Source: Rhizobiaceae bacterium (GTDB taxonomy: Bacteria > Pseudomonadota > Alphaproteobacteria > Rhizobiales > Rhizobiaceae). Taken from it: a stretch of 64,000 bases of DNA. How positions within the stretch are numbered: the first letter of the stretch is position 1; each line of letters starts with the position of its first letter. Below are positions 20,498 through 28,778 of this stretch, one piece after another. Both the position numbers and the translations under genes were made by a program. The notes below the pieces were generated by a model. The model saw only the letters and a list, made by a program, of their open reading frames with translations. It ran no database searches and was not told where the DNA came from. The DNA is taken from assembly GCA_025698895.1 (NCBI GenBank), contig JAILWO010000002.1, positions 62,001 through 126,000 of the forward strand, written 5' to 3'.

Positions 20498-20831
20498 GCA
20501 CCCGCTTCACGGCTTCGAGGTCGATGCCTTCGACGCAGCGGAGATTGACGGCCACCATCTCGCGGCCGTCCGGACCCTTGCCCATGCTGAACGGCGCACA
20601 GCCGCAGTCCGGGCAGAAATGGTGATTGATGACATGCCTGTTGAACCGGTAGGCGGGCAGGTCTTCCGGCGGAGACCGGAAGGTCACGGTCTCGCGGGGA
20701 AGGAAGACCAGCAGGTAGCCCTTCCGGCTGCAATGCGAACAGTTGCATTCATTGGCCTGTGAGAGATCGCCGTCCAGTTCCAGCGCGACCTTTCCGCAGT
20801 GACAGCTCGCCTTGTGCATCTTCCATTCCAT
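20475..20831 (-). CDS. GFA-family zinc protein (glutathione-dependent formaldehyde-activating/CENP-V fold)
   Basis: A 118-residue protein. The zinc ligands are arranged as in the GFA fold: CHCGKV near the N-terminus, then CNCSHCSRKG, and later HFCPDCGCAPFSMG. Family members bind zinc; a few have been proposed to help glutathione add to formaldehyde, but most have unknown roles. The frame has ATGs at 20831 and 20819, neither with a clear ribosome site, so the first four residues are uncertain. Its 3' end lies in the 25-bp tandem duplication. Confidence 0.9.
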   Translation of the reverse strand: MEWKMHKASCHCGKVALELDGDLSQANECNCSHCSRKGYLLVFLPRETVTFRSPPEDLPAYRFNRHVINHHFCPDCGCAPFSMGKGPDGREMVAVNLRCVEGIDLEAVKRVPVDGRSF

Positions 20832-20866
20832 TCATTCATCGCTTGGGCCGTTGGTGGCGGCGGGCC

Positions 20867-21211
20867 TCATTCGCCCCAGACCGCCATCTCGTTGCCGGCC
20901 GGATCGAGGAAGTGGAACCGCCGTCCGCCGGGGAATTCGAAGATCGGCCGCACGATCGTCACGCCCGAACCTTCCACTGCCGCGAAAGTCTCGTCCAGCG
21001 TCCGCGAGTAGAGCACCGGCAGCGGCTTGGCGCCGGCCTCGGTGCCGTCGGCCTGGAAGCCGCCTTCCAGCCCCTCGTCGAAGGCCGAATAGGTCGGGCC
21101 GTAATCGGTGAAGCTCCAGCCGAACACCGAGGCATAGAAAGCCTTGGCGGCATCGAGCCGGCCGCCGGTGGCGGGCAGTTCCAGATAGTCGAGCTTGCCG
21201 GTTTCGCGCAT
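20867..21211 (-). CDS. VOC (glyoxalase/bleomycin-resistance fold) protein
   Basis: A 114-residue single VOC module. It starts MRETGKLDYLELPATGG and has AKAFYASVFGWSFTDYGPTY and FLDPAGNEMAVW, the second-half motif whose Glu is a usual metal ligand. Such small VOC proteins may be metal-dependent isomerases, lyases or binding proteins; nothing here fixes a substrate. It is 35 bp upstream of the GFA gene on the same strand, so the two are probably one transcription unit. Confidence 0.9.
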   Translation of the reverse strand: MRETGKLDYLELPATGGRLDAAKAFYASVFGWSFTDYGPTYSAFDEGLEGGFQADGTEAGAKPLPVLYSRTLDETFAAVEGSGVTIVRPIFEFPGGRRFHFLDPAGNEMAVWGE

Positions 21212-21301
21212 CGTCGCGTCTCCCGAGATGATGTTCCTGATATGTTCTAGTCCAGGAGGTACGCGGGCGCAAGCCCCGCGAGGCCGACCGACGGGGTTAG
21301 T

Positions 21302-22474
21302 TCAGGGTTTCACCCAGGCCCCGTTTTTCGCGGAGGATTTCACGCAGGCTTCCACGAAGGCCACGCCCTCGACGCCGTCGTGGACGGTGGGGAACATCAC
21401 GTCCTTCGGCAGCTTGCCCCCCTTCCTGCGTGCGGCGCGGATGGCGCGGGCCGCCTCGGCATAGATGTTGGCGAAGCCTTCGAGATAGCCTTCAGGATGG
21501 CCGGAGGGCACGCGGCTGACGCGGCCGGCCGCCGATCCGGCTCCCGCGCCGCCGCGCGTGATCAGCCGCTTGGGCTGGCCGAAGGGCGTGAACCACAGAT
21601 GGTTGGGCTGTTCCTGCTCCCATTCCAGCCCGCCCTTGGTCCCGTAGATCCTGAGCTTCAGCGCGTTTTCGTTGCCCGGCGCGACCTGGCTGGCCCACAG
21701 CATGCCTTTCGCTCCGCCTTTGAAACGCATCATCACATGGGCGTTGTCGTCCAGCCTGCGGCCCGGCACGAAGGCGGTCAGATCGGCCGCGAGGCTGTCC
21801 AGCTCCAGCCCGCTCACGAAGCGCAGCAGATTATAGGCATGAGTGCCGATATCGCCGGTCGCGCCGCCCGTGCCCGACTGGGCGGGGTCGGTCCGCCAGG
21901 AGGCCTGTTTCTGGCCGCTGGATTCGAGGTCGGTCGTCAGCCAGTCCTGCGGATATTCGGCCTGGACGACGCGGATCTCGCCGAGCTCGCCCCTGGCCAC
22001 CATCTCGCGCGCCTGGCGCACCATCGGATAGCCCGTGTAGTTGTGGGTCAGCACGAACAGGCAGCCGGACTTTTCGGCCGCCGCCGCCAGCTTCTTCGCA
22101 TCGGCCAGCGTCGAGGTCAGCGGCTTGTCGCAGATCACATGGATGCCGGCGTCGAGGAAGGCCTTGGCGGCCTTGTAGTGGACGTGGTTGGGCGTGACGA
22201 TCGCGACCACCTCGATGCCGTCGGCGCGCCCGGCCTCGGCCTTCGCCATCTCGGCGAAACTGCCATAGGAGCGGTCGGGATCGAGACCGATCTCGGCCGC
22301 CGAGGCCTTCGCCCGCTCCGGGTCCGACGACAGCGCGCCGGCGACGAGCTGGAACTCGCCGTCGAGCCGCGCCGCGATGCGGTGGACCCCGCCGATGAAG
22401 GCGCCCTGTCCGCCGCCCACCATGCCAAGCCGGATCGGGCCGGAACCGGATTCGATCTTGCGTCCGCTGACCAT
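21302..22474 (-). CDS. Gfo/Idh/MocA family NAD(P)-dependent oxidoreductase
   Basis: A 390-residue dehydrogenase. The Rossmann motif is [18 protein letters not shown], then [21 protein letters not shown] and the EKP-equivalent VICDKPLTS whose Lys is catalytic. The [16 protein letters not shown] segment carries the second catalytic region (Asp and His) in the C-terminal domain. These enzymes oxidise or reduce a sugar or inositol hydroxyl. The start at 22474 has GGAG 7 bp upstream. It is downstream of a TIM-barrel epimerase gene, probably in one operon, separated by a hairpin repeat. Confidence 0.93.
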   Translation of the reverse strand: MVSGRKIESGSGPIRLGMVGGGQGAFIGGVHRIAARLDGEFQLVAGALSSDPERAKASAAEIGLDPDRSYGSFAEMAKAEAGRADGIEVVAIVTPNHVHYKAAKAFLDAGIHVICDKPLTSTLADAKKLAAAAEKSGCLFVLTHNYTGYPMVRQAREMVARGELGEIRVVQAEYPQDWLTTDLESSGQKQASWRTDPAQSGTGGATGDIGTHAYNLLRFVSGLELDSLAADLTAFVPGRRLDDNAHVMMRFKGGAKGMLWASQVAPGNENALKLRIYGTKGGLEWEQEQPNHLWFTPFGQPKRLITRGGAGAGSAAGRVSRVPSGHPEGYLEGFANIYAEAARAIRAARRKGGKLPKDVMFPTVHDGVEGVAFVEACVKSSAKNGAWVKP

Positions 22475-22487
22475 TGCTTGCTCCTTC

Positions 22488-22562
22488 GTCGCAAGGCAGT
22501 CGGCAATCGGCAGGCCGGCGGTCGGCTCAAGCTCTCCGACCGCCGACCTGCCGACTTGCGAC
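22488..22562. repeat. intergenic hairpin repeat
   Basis: The outer arms GTCGCAAG (22488-22495) and CTTGCGAC (22555-22562) are exact complements. The inner arms GGCAGGCCGGCGGTCGG and CCGACCGCCGACCTGCC pair with one G-T wobble around a loop of about 10 bases. It lies between two same-strand genes and could stabilise the upstream message or attenuate transcription between them. Confidence 0.75.
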
Positions 22563-22569
22563 TCCCTCG

Positions 22570-23628
22570 TTATTCGATCCCCATCATTTTCCTCAGCGCC
22601 GCCTTGTCGGTCGTGCCGCCGGCGAAATCGTCGAAGGCCTTCTCCGTCACCCGGATGATGTGGTGCTCGATGAAGGGCGCGCCCTCGGCCGCGCCGTCCT
22701 CCGGATGCTTCAGGCAGCACTCCCATTCCAGCACCGCCCAGGAATCGTAGCCATAAGTGGTGAGTTTCGAGAAGATGCCGGAGAAGTCGACCTGCCCGTC
22801 GCCCAGCGAGCGGAAGCGGCCGGCCCTGTTCACCCAGCCCTGATAGCCGGAATAGACGCCCTGCCTGCCATCCGGATTGAACTCGGCGTCCTTGACGTGA
22901 AAGGCCTTGATGCGCTCGTGATAGATGTCGATGAAGGCCAGATAGTCGAGCTGCTGCAGCAGGAAATGCGACGGGTCGTAATTGATATTGGCGCGGCCGT
23001 GCCCGCCGACCGCGTCCACGAACATCTCGAAGGTCGCGCCGTCGAAGACGTCCTCGCCGGGATGGATCTCGTAGCCGATATCGACGCCGTTCTCCTCATA
23101 GACGTCGAGGATCGGCTTCCAGCGCCGGCCGAGCTCGGCGAACGCCTCCTCGATCAGGCCGGCCGGCCGCTGCGGCCAGGGATAGAGATAGGGGAAGGCG
23201 AGCGCGCCGGTGAACGAGACCGAGCAGTCGAGGCCCATATGGCGCGAAGCCTTCGCCGCCATCTTGACCTGGTCTACCGCCCATTCCTGACGGGCCTTCG
23301 GGTTGTTGTGGACCTCGGCTGGGGCGAAGCCGTCGAACTGGCTGTCATAGGCTGGATGGACCGCGACGAGCTGGCCCTGCAGATGGGTCGACAGTTCGGT
23401 CACCTCGACCCCGCCCTCGGCGCAGACGCCCTTCACCTCGTCGCAATAGTCCTTCGAGCCTGCCGCCTTCTTCAGGTCGAACAGCCTGGCGTCCCAGGTC
23501 GGGATCTGCACGCCCTTGTAACCCAGGTCGCCCGCCCATTTCGCAATCGCCGGCAGCGAGTTGAACGGTGCGGCGTCGCCCGCGAACTGGGCCAGGAAGA
23601 TTCCGGGCCCCTTCATCGTCTTCGGCAT
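22570..23628 (-). CDS. TIM-barrel sugar (phosphate) isomerase/epimerase
   Basis: A 352-residue protein of the AP-endonuclease-2-like (xylose-isomerase-like) TIM-barrel family. The metal ligands are spread through the barrel as expected: VTELSTHLQG, DIGYEIHPGEDVF (Glu), NINYDPSHFLLQ (Asp/His), IKAFHVKDAEFN (His) and YDSWAVLEWECC (Glu). It likely uses a divalent metal to isomerise, epimerise or dehydrate a sugar derivative. GGGAGG lies 7 bp before the ATG. It is first of a two-gene operon with the Gfo/Idh gene and divergent from a second epimerase operon. Confidence 0.92.
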   Translation of the reverse strand: MPKTMKGPGIFLAQFAGDAAPFNSLPAIAKWAGDLGYKGVQIPTWDARLFDLKKAAGSKDYCDEVKGVCAEGGVEVTELSTHLQGQLVAVHPAYDSQFDGFAPAEVHNNPKARQEWAVDQVKMAAKASRHMGLDCSVSFTGALAFPYLYPWPQRPAGLIEEAFAELGRRWKPILDVYEENGVDIGYEIHPGEDVFDGATFEMFVDAVGGHGRANINYDPSHFLLQQLDYLAFIDIYHERIKAFHVKDAEFNPDGRQGVYSGYQGWVNRAGRFRSLGDGQVDFSGIFSKLTTYGYDSWAVLEWECCLKHPEDGAAEGAPFIEHHIIRVTEKAFDDFAGGTTDKAALRKMMGIE

Positions 23629-23695
23629 GATTGTCCTCCCGGTTCGTCGAGGCAAAGCATGGCTGAGCGCGCGCGCCGACGCCACCCTCCTTCTT

Positions 23696-23708
23696 CTGGT
23701 AATACCAG
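23696..23708. promoter_or_regulatory. predicted FadR-type operator, left site
   Basis: CTGGTAATACCAG is a perfect palindrome that fits the FadR-subfamily GntR consensus TNGTNNNACNA at 23697-23707. It lies about 68 bp upstream of the leftward epimerase start. The probable binder is the FadR-type regulator encoded at 26105. Confidence 0.65.
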
Positions 23709-23875
23709 CAATGGCGCAAGCGTCAAGGCGTCGACGGGACAAGCGGTCGCGCGTTCGCCGATCTCGCTAGGGCCGTAACCCCCTATAAGGCAAGGATAAA
23801 AAGGGATAGAGAGGCGACGGGGCCGATTCTGTTGCGGGGCTTCGCCAAATGGTCTAGAACGCAGCAAGGGCCTAA

Positions 23876-23888
23876 TTGGTCTAACCAG
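23876..23888. promoter_or_regulatory. predicted FadR-type operator, right site
   Basis: TTGGTCTAACCAG contains TGGTCTAACCA (23877-23887), which also fits TNGTNNNACNA. It is about 80 bp upstream of the rightward epimerase start, so the two matching sites flank the two divergent promoters. A half-site (ATGGTCTAGAAC) lies about 30 bp further left. Confidence 0.65.
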
Positions 23889-23966
23889 TTTGCGCGAAGG
23901 CCGGTTGCCGGTCTTTCTAGGGGGCCGCGCGGCGGATGCCGCCAATCATCGTGGAGGAGCCGGAAA

Positions 23967-24854
23967 ATGCATTTGTCGACACACAACTGGATGCGCGCCG
24001 AACCGCTCGCGGTGACGCTCAAGCGCATCAAGCAGTTCGGCTACGAATCGATCGAGATTTCCGGCGAACCCGAGCAGTATGACGTGAAGGAGACCCGCGC
24101 GCTCCTGAAGGAGCACGGCATACGCTGCTGGGGCGCGGTCACGCTGATGCTCGGCGAGCGCAATCTCGCCGCCAAGGACCAGGGCCAGCGCGAGCGGTCG
24201 GTCCAGTATGTCAAGGACGTGCTCACCATGGTGAGCGAACTCGACGGCGAGATCATCACCCTCGTGCCCGCGACCGTGGGCAAGGTCGTCCCCGACGGCA
24301 CCGAGGAGGAGGAGTGGAACTGGGTGGTCGACGCCACCCGCGAATGCTTCTCCCACGCCAAAAAGGTCGGCGTGCGGGTCGCGGTCGAGCCCCTCAACCG
24401 CTTCGAGACCTACCTGTTCAATCGCGGCGAGCAGGCGCTGGCGCTGGCCGACGCGGTGTCGCCCGAATGCGGCGTCTGCCTCGACGCCTACCACATCCAC
24501 ATGGAGGAGTTCGACGTCGAGGAGGCGATCCGCAAGGCCGGCAAGCGGCTGTTCGATTTCCACGTCGCCGACAACAACCGTTTCGCGGCGGGCCTCGGCA
24601 CGATCGACTGGAAGAAGCTCGTCGGTCTCCTCAAGGATATCGGCTATGACGGCGCCCTGACGAACGAATTCGTCGCGCCCGTCGACCGCACGCCGGCCAA
24701 CCGCTATCCGGACATGGTCGAGCGCAATCCCGTCGACATCTCGCCCGAACAGCTCAAATTCATCCAGGATCACGGCTCCAGCGTTCTCACCGAGAAGTTC
24801 TACACCGACCAGATGCGCATCACGGCCGAAACGCTGCTGCCGCTGATCAAGTAG
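23967..24854 (+). CDS. TIM-barrel sugar (phosphate) isomerase/epimerase
   Basis: A 295-residue protein of the same superfamily as the gene at 22570 but only distantly alike. Key segments are GYESIEISGEPEQYD, GVRVAVEPLNRFETYLFN (Glu), GVCLDAYHIHMEEFD (Asp/His), LFDFHVADNNRFAAGLG (His) and ALTNEFVAP (Glu), which supply the metal site. It is similar in layout to D-psicose/tagatose 3-epimerase-like proteins. GGAGGAG lies 7 bp upstream of the ATG. It is first in an operon with an enolase-superfamily dehydratase and a FadR-type regulator. Confidence 0.92.
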   Translation: MHLSTHNWMRAEPLAVTLKRIKQFGYESIEISGEPEQYDVKETRALLKEHGIRCWGAVTLMLGERNLAAKDQGQRERSVQYVKDVLTMVSELDGEIITLVPATVGKVVPDGTEEEEWNWVVDATRECFSHAKKVGVRVAVEPLNRFETYLFNRGEQALALADAVSPECGVCLDAYHIHMEEFDVEEAIRKAGKRLFDFHVADNNRFAAGLGTIDWKKLVGLLKDIGYDGALTNEFVAPVDRTPANRYPDMVERNPVDISPEQLKFIQDHGSSVLTEKFYTDQMRITAETLLPLIK

Positions 24855-24899
24855 CGGGGCCGGCGGCGCGGCCTGCCGCGTCGCGTCGGGGGAAGCCAG

Positions 24900-26108
24900 A
24901 TGCGCATCGACAGAGTAGAGGCGTGGTGGATCAGGATACCGATCGAGCCCGATCGCCAGCACAGGAGCGATTTCGGGCAGATCGCGACCTTCGACGCGGC
25001 GATCGTGCGGGTCGACACCGACACCGGGCTCACCGGCTGGGGCGAGGCCAAGAACGCCGCCGGCAGCGCCGGGGAATACGCCTCGCTCGTCCACATGATC
25101 AATGACGAGATCGGCCCGAGGCTGGTGGGGCTCGACCCGCGCCAGCCGGGCACGGTCTGGGAAATGCTCTACAATGGCGAGCGCGCGGCGCTGGCCTCGC
25201 GAGCGGGCCACGCCATGCCGCGCCTGGCCAGGCGCGGCCACACCGTGGCCGCCATCGGCGCCATCGACATCGCGCTGTGGGACATACTGGGCAAATCGCT
25301 GCGGACGCCGGTGTGGCGGCTGCTCGGCGGGCGCAAGGCCGACAGGTTGCCGGCCTATGCCTCTGGAGGCTGGGCGCCCGTCGACGGGATCGGCGCGCAG
25401 CTGGTCTCCTATGTCGAGAAAGGCGGCTTTCGCGCCGTCAAGATGCGGGTCGGCGCCATGGACGGTGCGGCGCATGTGTCGGCCGAGCGTGTTCGCGCCG
25501 CGCGCGCCGCGCTGGGCGCCGGCATCGACATTATGGTCGACGCGCATGGCACCTACACGGTCGCCGAGGCGAAGCGCTTCGCCGCGATGGTGGCCGATTG
25601 CGACGTGGCCTGGTTCGAGGAGCCGGTGATCGCGGACGACAAGGCCGGCATGGCCGAACTGCGCGCCGCGATCCCTATTCCCGTCGCGACCGGAGAATCG
25701 GAGGCCACGCGTTTCGCTTTCCGGGATCTGGCCATGCTGCGCGCGGCCGACATCTTTCAGCCCGATCCCGCCTTTTGCGGCGGCATTTCGGAAGCGGTCA
25801 AGATCGCCAACATCGCCTCGGCATTCAATCTGAGATTCGCCCCACATCTGTGGGCCGGCGCGCCATGCTTCTTCGCCGGCCTGCATCTCAATGCCGCAAT
25901 GGCGTCGAGCTTCGTCATTGAATATTCGCTGGGCGCGAACCCGATGATCCATGATCTGGTGGAAGAAACCGTTGAGGCGCGCGACGGCATGATAGACGTG
26001 CCGGACGGTCCGGGTCTCGGCTTCACCATCAGGGAGGATTTTCTGGCCGCGCACAGGGTCGATACGGGCCGCGAGGCGGTAGGGGAGGGGGTGTCGAGGC
26101 AGCCATGA
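24900..26108 (+). CDS. mandelate racemase/muconate lactonizing (enolase superfamily) enzyme, probable sugar-acid dehydratase
   Basis: A 402-residue protein. The capping domain starts MRIDRVEAWWIRIPI. The barrel shows K-x-R (AVKMRVG, in place of the usual K-x-K), metal ligands in IMVDAHGTY (Asp), WFEEPV (Glu) and ATGESEATR (Glu), and the general acid/base His in RFAPHLWAG. This is the MR-subgroup layout, whose members usually dehydrate sugar acids such as galactarate, gluconate or fuconate. It overlaps the regulator gene by 4 bp (ATGA), so enzyme and regulator are made together. Confidence 0.9.
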   Translation: MRIDRVEAWWIRIPIEPDRQHRSDFGQIATFDAAIVRVDTDTGLTGWGEAKNAAGSAGEYASLVHMINDEIGPRLVGLDPRQPGTVWEMLYNGERAALASRAGHAMPRLARRGHTVAAIGAIDIALWDILGKSLRTPVWRLLGGRKADRLPAYASGGWAPVDGIGAQLVSYVEKGGFRAVKMRVGAMDGAAHVSAERVRAARAALGAGIDIMVDAHGTYTVAEAKRFAAMVADCDVAWFEEPVIADDKAGMAELRAAIPIPVATGESEATRFAFRDLAMLRAADIFQPDPAFCGGISEAVKIANIASAFNLRFAPHLWAGAPCFFAGLHLNAAMASSFVIEYSLGANPMIHDLVEETVEARDGMIDVPDGPGLGFTIREDFLAAHRVDTGREAVGEGVSRQP

Positions 26109-26827
26109 CGCAAAAAGACCTGCTCAGCGAGCTTGCCGCCTATCTGATCGCCGGCACCGATCCGGCGAGCGGCCGCACACCGTCCGAACGGGAACTGGCG
26201 GAGCACTTCTCGGTCAGCCGTGGCCAGGTGCGCGAGGCGCTGGCGATCCTGGAATCGATGCGCATCCTGGAGCGGCGGGCCAAGTCCGGCATCTATCTGA
26301 CCACCCGCCAGGCCAGCGTTGAGGCGATGGCGCTCTTTGCCAAGGCGGGCGTGCCGCTCGACCCCGTGCAGATCTACGAGGCGGTGGAACTGAGGAAGAT
26401 CCACGAGATCAAGGCCGCCGAACTCGCCTGCCAGCGAGCGACCGAGGAAAATTTCGCCGCCCTGCGCGAAGTGCTGTCCCGCTCGGAGGAACGCATCGCC
26501 GCCGGCGAGGCCTTGTCGAAGGAGGATCGCGATTTCCATCTGGAGATCGTGCGCGCCACCAAGAACAGCATCTTCCATCGCGTGTGCTCGGTCTATTACG
26601 TGATGGGCGAGGGGCGGCTGCCGATCTATTTCGCCGATCCCGAACGCAGCCGCAAAAGCCATGCCGAGCACCTCCAGATCTACGATGCGCTGGTTCGCCG
26701 CGACGGCAATCTCGCCCAGGCCCTGATGAGCGCGCATCTGCAGGGCGCCGAAAGCTACTGGAAGGGCATCCTCGAGCAGGAAGGGCAGGACGATCCGGGC
26801 GAGGATGCGCAAACGGTGAAGGCCTGA
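26105..26827 (+). CDS. FadR/GntR-family transcriptional regulator
   Basis: A 240-residue regulator. The winged helix at 15-75 reads RTPSERELAEHFSVSRGQVREALAILES, followed by the FCD ligand domain (about 90-225) with the helix pairs ELRKIHEIKAAELA and DRDFHLEIVRATKN, which normally supplies metal/ligand-binding His and Asp residues. As the last gene of the operon it probably represses both divergent operons through the two TNGTNNNACNA palindromes near 23.7 and 23.9 kb, and is released by a pathway sugar acid. Confidence 0.93.
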   Translation: MTQKDLLSELAAYLIAGTDPASGRTPSERELAEHFSVSRGQVREALAILESMRILERRAKSGIYLTTRQASVEAMALFAKAGVPLDPVQIYEAVELRKIHEIKAAELACQRATEENFAALREVLSRSEERIAAGEALSKEDRDFHLEIVRATKNSIFHRVCSVYYVMGEGRLPIYFADPERSRKSHAEHLQIYDALVRRDGNLAQALMSAHLQGAESYWKGILEQEGQDDPGEDAQTVKA

Positions 26828-26833
26828 CCCCGG

Positions 26834-26923
26834 TCCCGCCGACCGACCGAATGGCTCCCGGATATACCCGCCTCGCTGCGCTCGCCGATCATTCCGGGAT
26901 GACGCGTGGACAGGGCCGCCGCC
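26834..26923. repeat. palindromic intergenic repeat, copy 2
   Basis: The core of about 70 bp is identical to copy 3 (27074-27182) except for one base near its end (GACGCGTGGA against GACGCGCGGA). The dyad TCCCGGA ... TCCGGGA spans the middle. It continues into GACAGGGCCGCCGC, which copy 1 also has and copy 3 lacks. Confidence 0.85.
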
Positions 26924-27073
26924 TTTCCGTCCCGGCCATGCCGCCTTTCCGTTCCAGCCGGCCGCCCGGCAAGCCGCTGCACCCGCGGCCGTCATCCCGA
27001 GCAGCTGGATACGTCATCCCGGCCGCTGCCAAGCGGCCGCAGGTCGCGAGGCGAGAGCCGGGACCCAGGCCGT
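26924..27073. other. intergenic DNA with a second repeat type
   Basis: No gene is seen in the 474 bp between the FadR-type regulator and the next gene. Besides copies 2 and 3 of the palindromic repeat it holds GTCATCCCGAGCAGC and CGTCATCCCGGCCGC, then GGCGAGAGCCGGGACCCAGG, the form of another dispersed rhizobial intergenic element (CATCCCGG ... CCGGGA). Confidence 0.6.
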
Positions 27074-27182
27074 GACCTCGCCGCCGCCCCCTACGCCCGC
27101 CCGTACCCGCCGACCGACCGAATGGCTCCCGGATATACCCGCCTCGCTGCGCTCGCCGATCATTCCGGGATGACGCGCGGAT
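27074..27182. repeat. palindromic intergenic repeat, copy 3
   Basis: It shares the core with copies 1 and 2 and the left flank (GACCTCGCCGCCGCC, CTACGCCCGCCCGTACC) with copy 1. The three copies thus combine modules in different ways: left flank plus core plus right flank (copy 1), core plus right flank (copy 2), left flank plus core (copy 3). Confidence 0.85.
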
Positions 27183-27301
27183 GGGGGTTCCGCGCCCTTG
27201 GCCCAACCTCTGCCGATTTGACATTGCCTGGTTTCCCGGCCGACATCGGACCGCCGATTTCCATCCGGGCAGCAATCCGCCAGCACCCCAGGTCGTCACT
27301 C

Positions 27302-28288
27302 ATGCCGGTCGTCTACTCCACCCATGTGCTTCATCCGGCCGCGAGCGCCCTCCTGGAGCCTCATGCCACTCTCAAGGTCGCCTCGGCGCTTGATTTCGAG
27401 ACGCTGACGGCCGAAAGCGCCGACGCCGACATCGTCATCGTGCGTTCCAACCTTCCCGAGGCGATGTTCGATGCCGCAAGGCCGCTCAGGGCCGCGATCC
27501 GGCACGGGGCGGGGCTCGACATGGTGCCGATGGAGGCGGCGACCGCGGCCGGCGTCATCGTCGCCAACGTGCCCGGCGTCAATGCACGCACCGTCGCCGA
27601 GCATGTGCTGTTCGCCGCCATGGCCCTGCTGCGGAACTTCCGTGTCGTCGACCGCGACCTTCGGCAAAAGGGCTGGAACCCCGGACGGGCCCATGTCGTG
27701 CACGGACACGAACTGGCCGGCCGCACCGTCGGCATCGTCGGCATGGGCGACATCGGGCGGCAGGTGGCCAGGATCGCCAGGGACGGCTTCGACCTGGAGG
27801 TGCTGGCCGTCGCGCGGCCTTCCTCGCGCCCGCCGGAGGATATAGCGGCGCTGCCGCTCGAGGAGGTAGCCGGCCGGGCCGACATCCTGGTCCTGTCATG
27901 CCCGCTGACGGCTGAAACACGGGGCATGGTCGATGCCGCCCTGATCGCGCGCATGAAGCAAAGCGCGATCCTGATCAATGTCTCGCGCGGCGCCGTCATC
28001 GACGATCCTGCCCTGATCGGAGCGCTGCGCGAGGGCCGCATCGCAGGTGCGGCGCTAGACGTGTTCGCCGAGCAGCCGCTGCCGGCCGATCATCCCTATC
28101 TCGGTTTCGACAATGTGCTCGTCACGCCGCATATGGCCGGCATCAGCGAGGAAAGCATGATGCGCATGGGCGTCGGCGCGGCCGAGGAAACGCTTCGCGT
28201 GCTGGACGGTCTATGGCCCAGGAACTGGCGCAATCCGGACGTGGAGGCGCGCTTTACCGCGCGCTTCGGGCCGATGTCGAATGCTTGA
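27302..28288 (+). CDS. D-isomer-specific 2-hydroxyacid dehydrogenase
   Basis: A 328-residue NAD(P)-dependent enzyme. The nucleotide site is VGIVGMGDIGRQVARIA, and the three catalytic residues sit in NVSRGAVIDD (Arg), ALDVFAEQPLP (Glu) and VTPHMAG (His), the layout of phosphoglycerate/hydroxypyruvate dehydrogenases. It lacks the extra C-terminal ACT domain of long SerA. It follows the sugar-acid operon after the repeat-rich gap, and could reduce a 2-keto product of that pathway; this is only a neighbour inference. Confidence 0.93.
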   Translation: MPVVYSTHVLHPAASALLEPHATLKVASALDFETLTAESADADIVIVRSNLPEAMFDAARPLRAAIRHGAGLDMVPMEAATAAGVIVANVPGVNARTVAEHVLFAAMALLRNFRVVDRDLRQKGWNPGRAHVVHGHELAGRTVGIVGMGDIGRQVARIARDGFDLEVLAVARPSSRPPEDIAALPLEEVAGRADILVLSCPLTAETRGMVDAALIARMKQSAILINVSRGAVIDDPALIGALREGRIAGAALDVFAEQPLPADHPYLGFDNVLVTPHMAGISEESMMRMGVGAAEETLRVLDGLWPRNWRNPDVEARFTARFGPMSNA

Positions 28289-28315
28289 CCGGCGAGGGAG
28301 CCGGCCCGGCCCGGC

Positions 28316-28582
28316 CTAGCGGCTGACGCCGACTAGCAGCGGGTTGACCCGAAGCCTGCGCGTGCGGGTTTCGCGTTCGCTGCGCAGATACGGAAGGGCT
28401 GCCGTGGCGCGGGCATCCTCCGACAGGAGGCGAAGATACTCCGCATAGGCTTCGCTTTCGGACAGGTTCGCGACCTGCAGGCCGGCGCGGACGTCACGGT
28501 CGGCGGTGTCCGGCTGGTCTCCCCAGGCGCCGGAGAACGCAAGCGCTCCGGCGATGAAGACGGCACTGGAGACAATGGCCAT
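28316..28582 (-). CDS. small exported hypothetical protein
   Basis: An 88-residue protein starting MAIVSSAVFIAGALAFSGAWG, a signal peptide or membrane anchor, followed by a charged part with AYAEYLRLLSEDARATAAL. The ATG at 28582 has AGGAG 7 bp upstream and opens directly into the hydrophobic segment; a longer start at 28621 adds 13 residues with no ribosome site. No family recognised. Confidence 0.65.
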   Translation of the reverse strand: MAIVSSAVFIAGALAFSGAWGDQPDTADRDVRAGLQVANLSESEAYAEYLRLLSEDARATAALPYLRSERETRTRRLRVNPLLVGVSR

Positions 28583-28778
28583 GGTCCCTACTCCTTTTGT
28601 CCCGCCGCTTATATTAGCCATTCATAGTCCTATGATTGTGAGGGCACAAGGTTGGCGCGGGGTTAACAGGGGCGCGCGCCGTTGCTCGAACATCCGGCGC
28701 GCCCAGGGAAACGGCCTCGGGCGCGGCCGGGGCCGCGGGTTTCCGGCGCTGGCAGGCGCCGCAGACCCTGGCAGGGAG

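Noticed and set aside
23946-26054. 702-residue minus-strand frame across the epimerase and dehydratase genes
   Set aside because: Antisense shadow; the plus-strand genes have all active-site motifs.
26924-27073. Possible CRISPR repeat-spacer array
   Set aside because: The repeated units are long, palindromic, irregularly spaced and modular; there are no cas genes.
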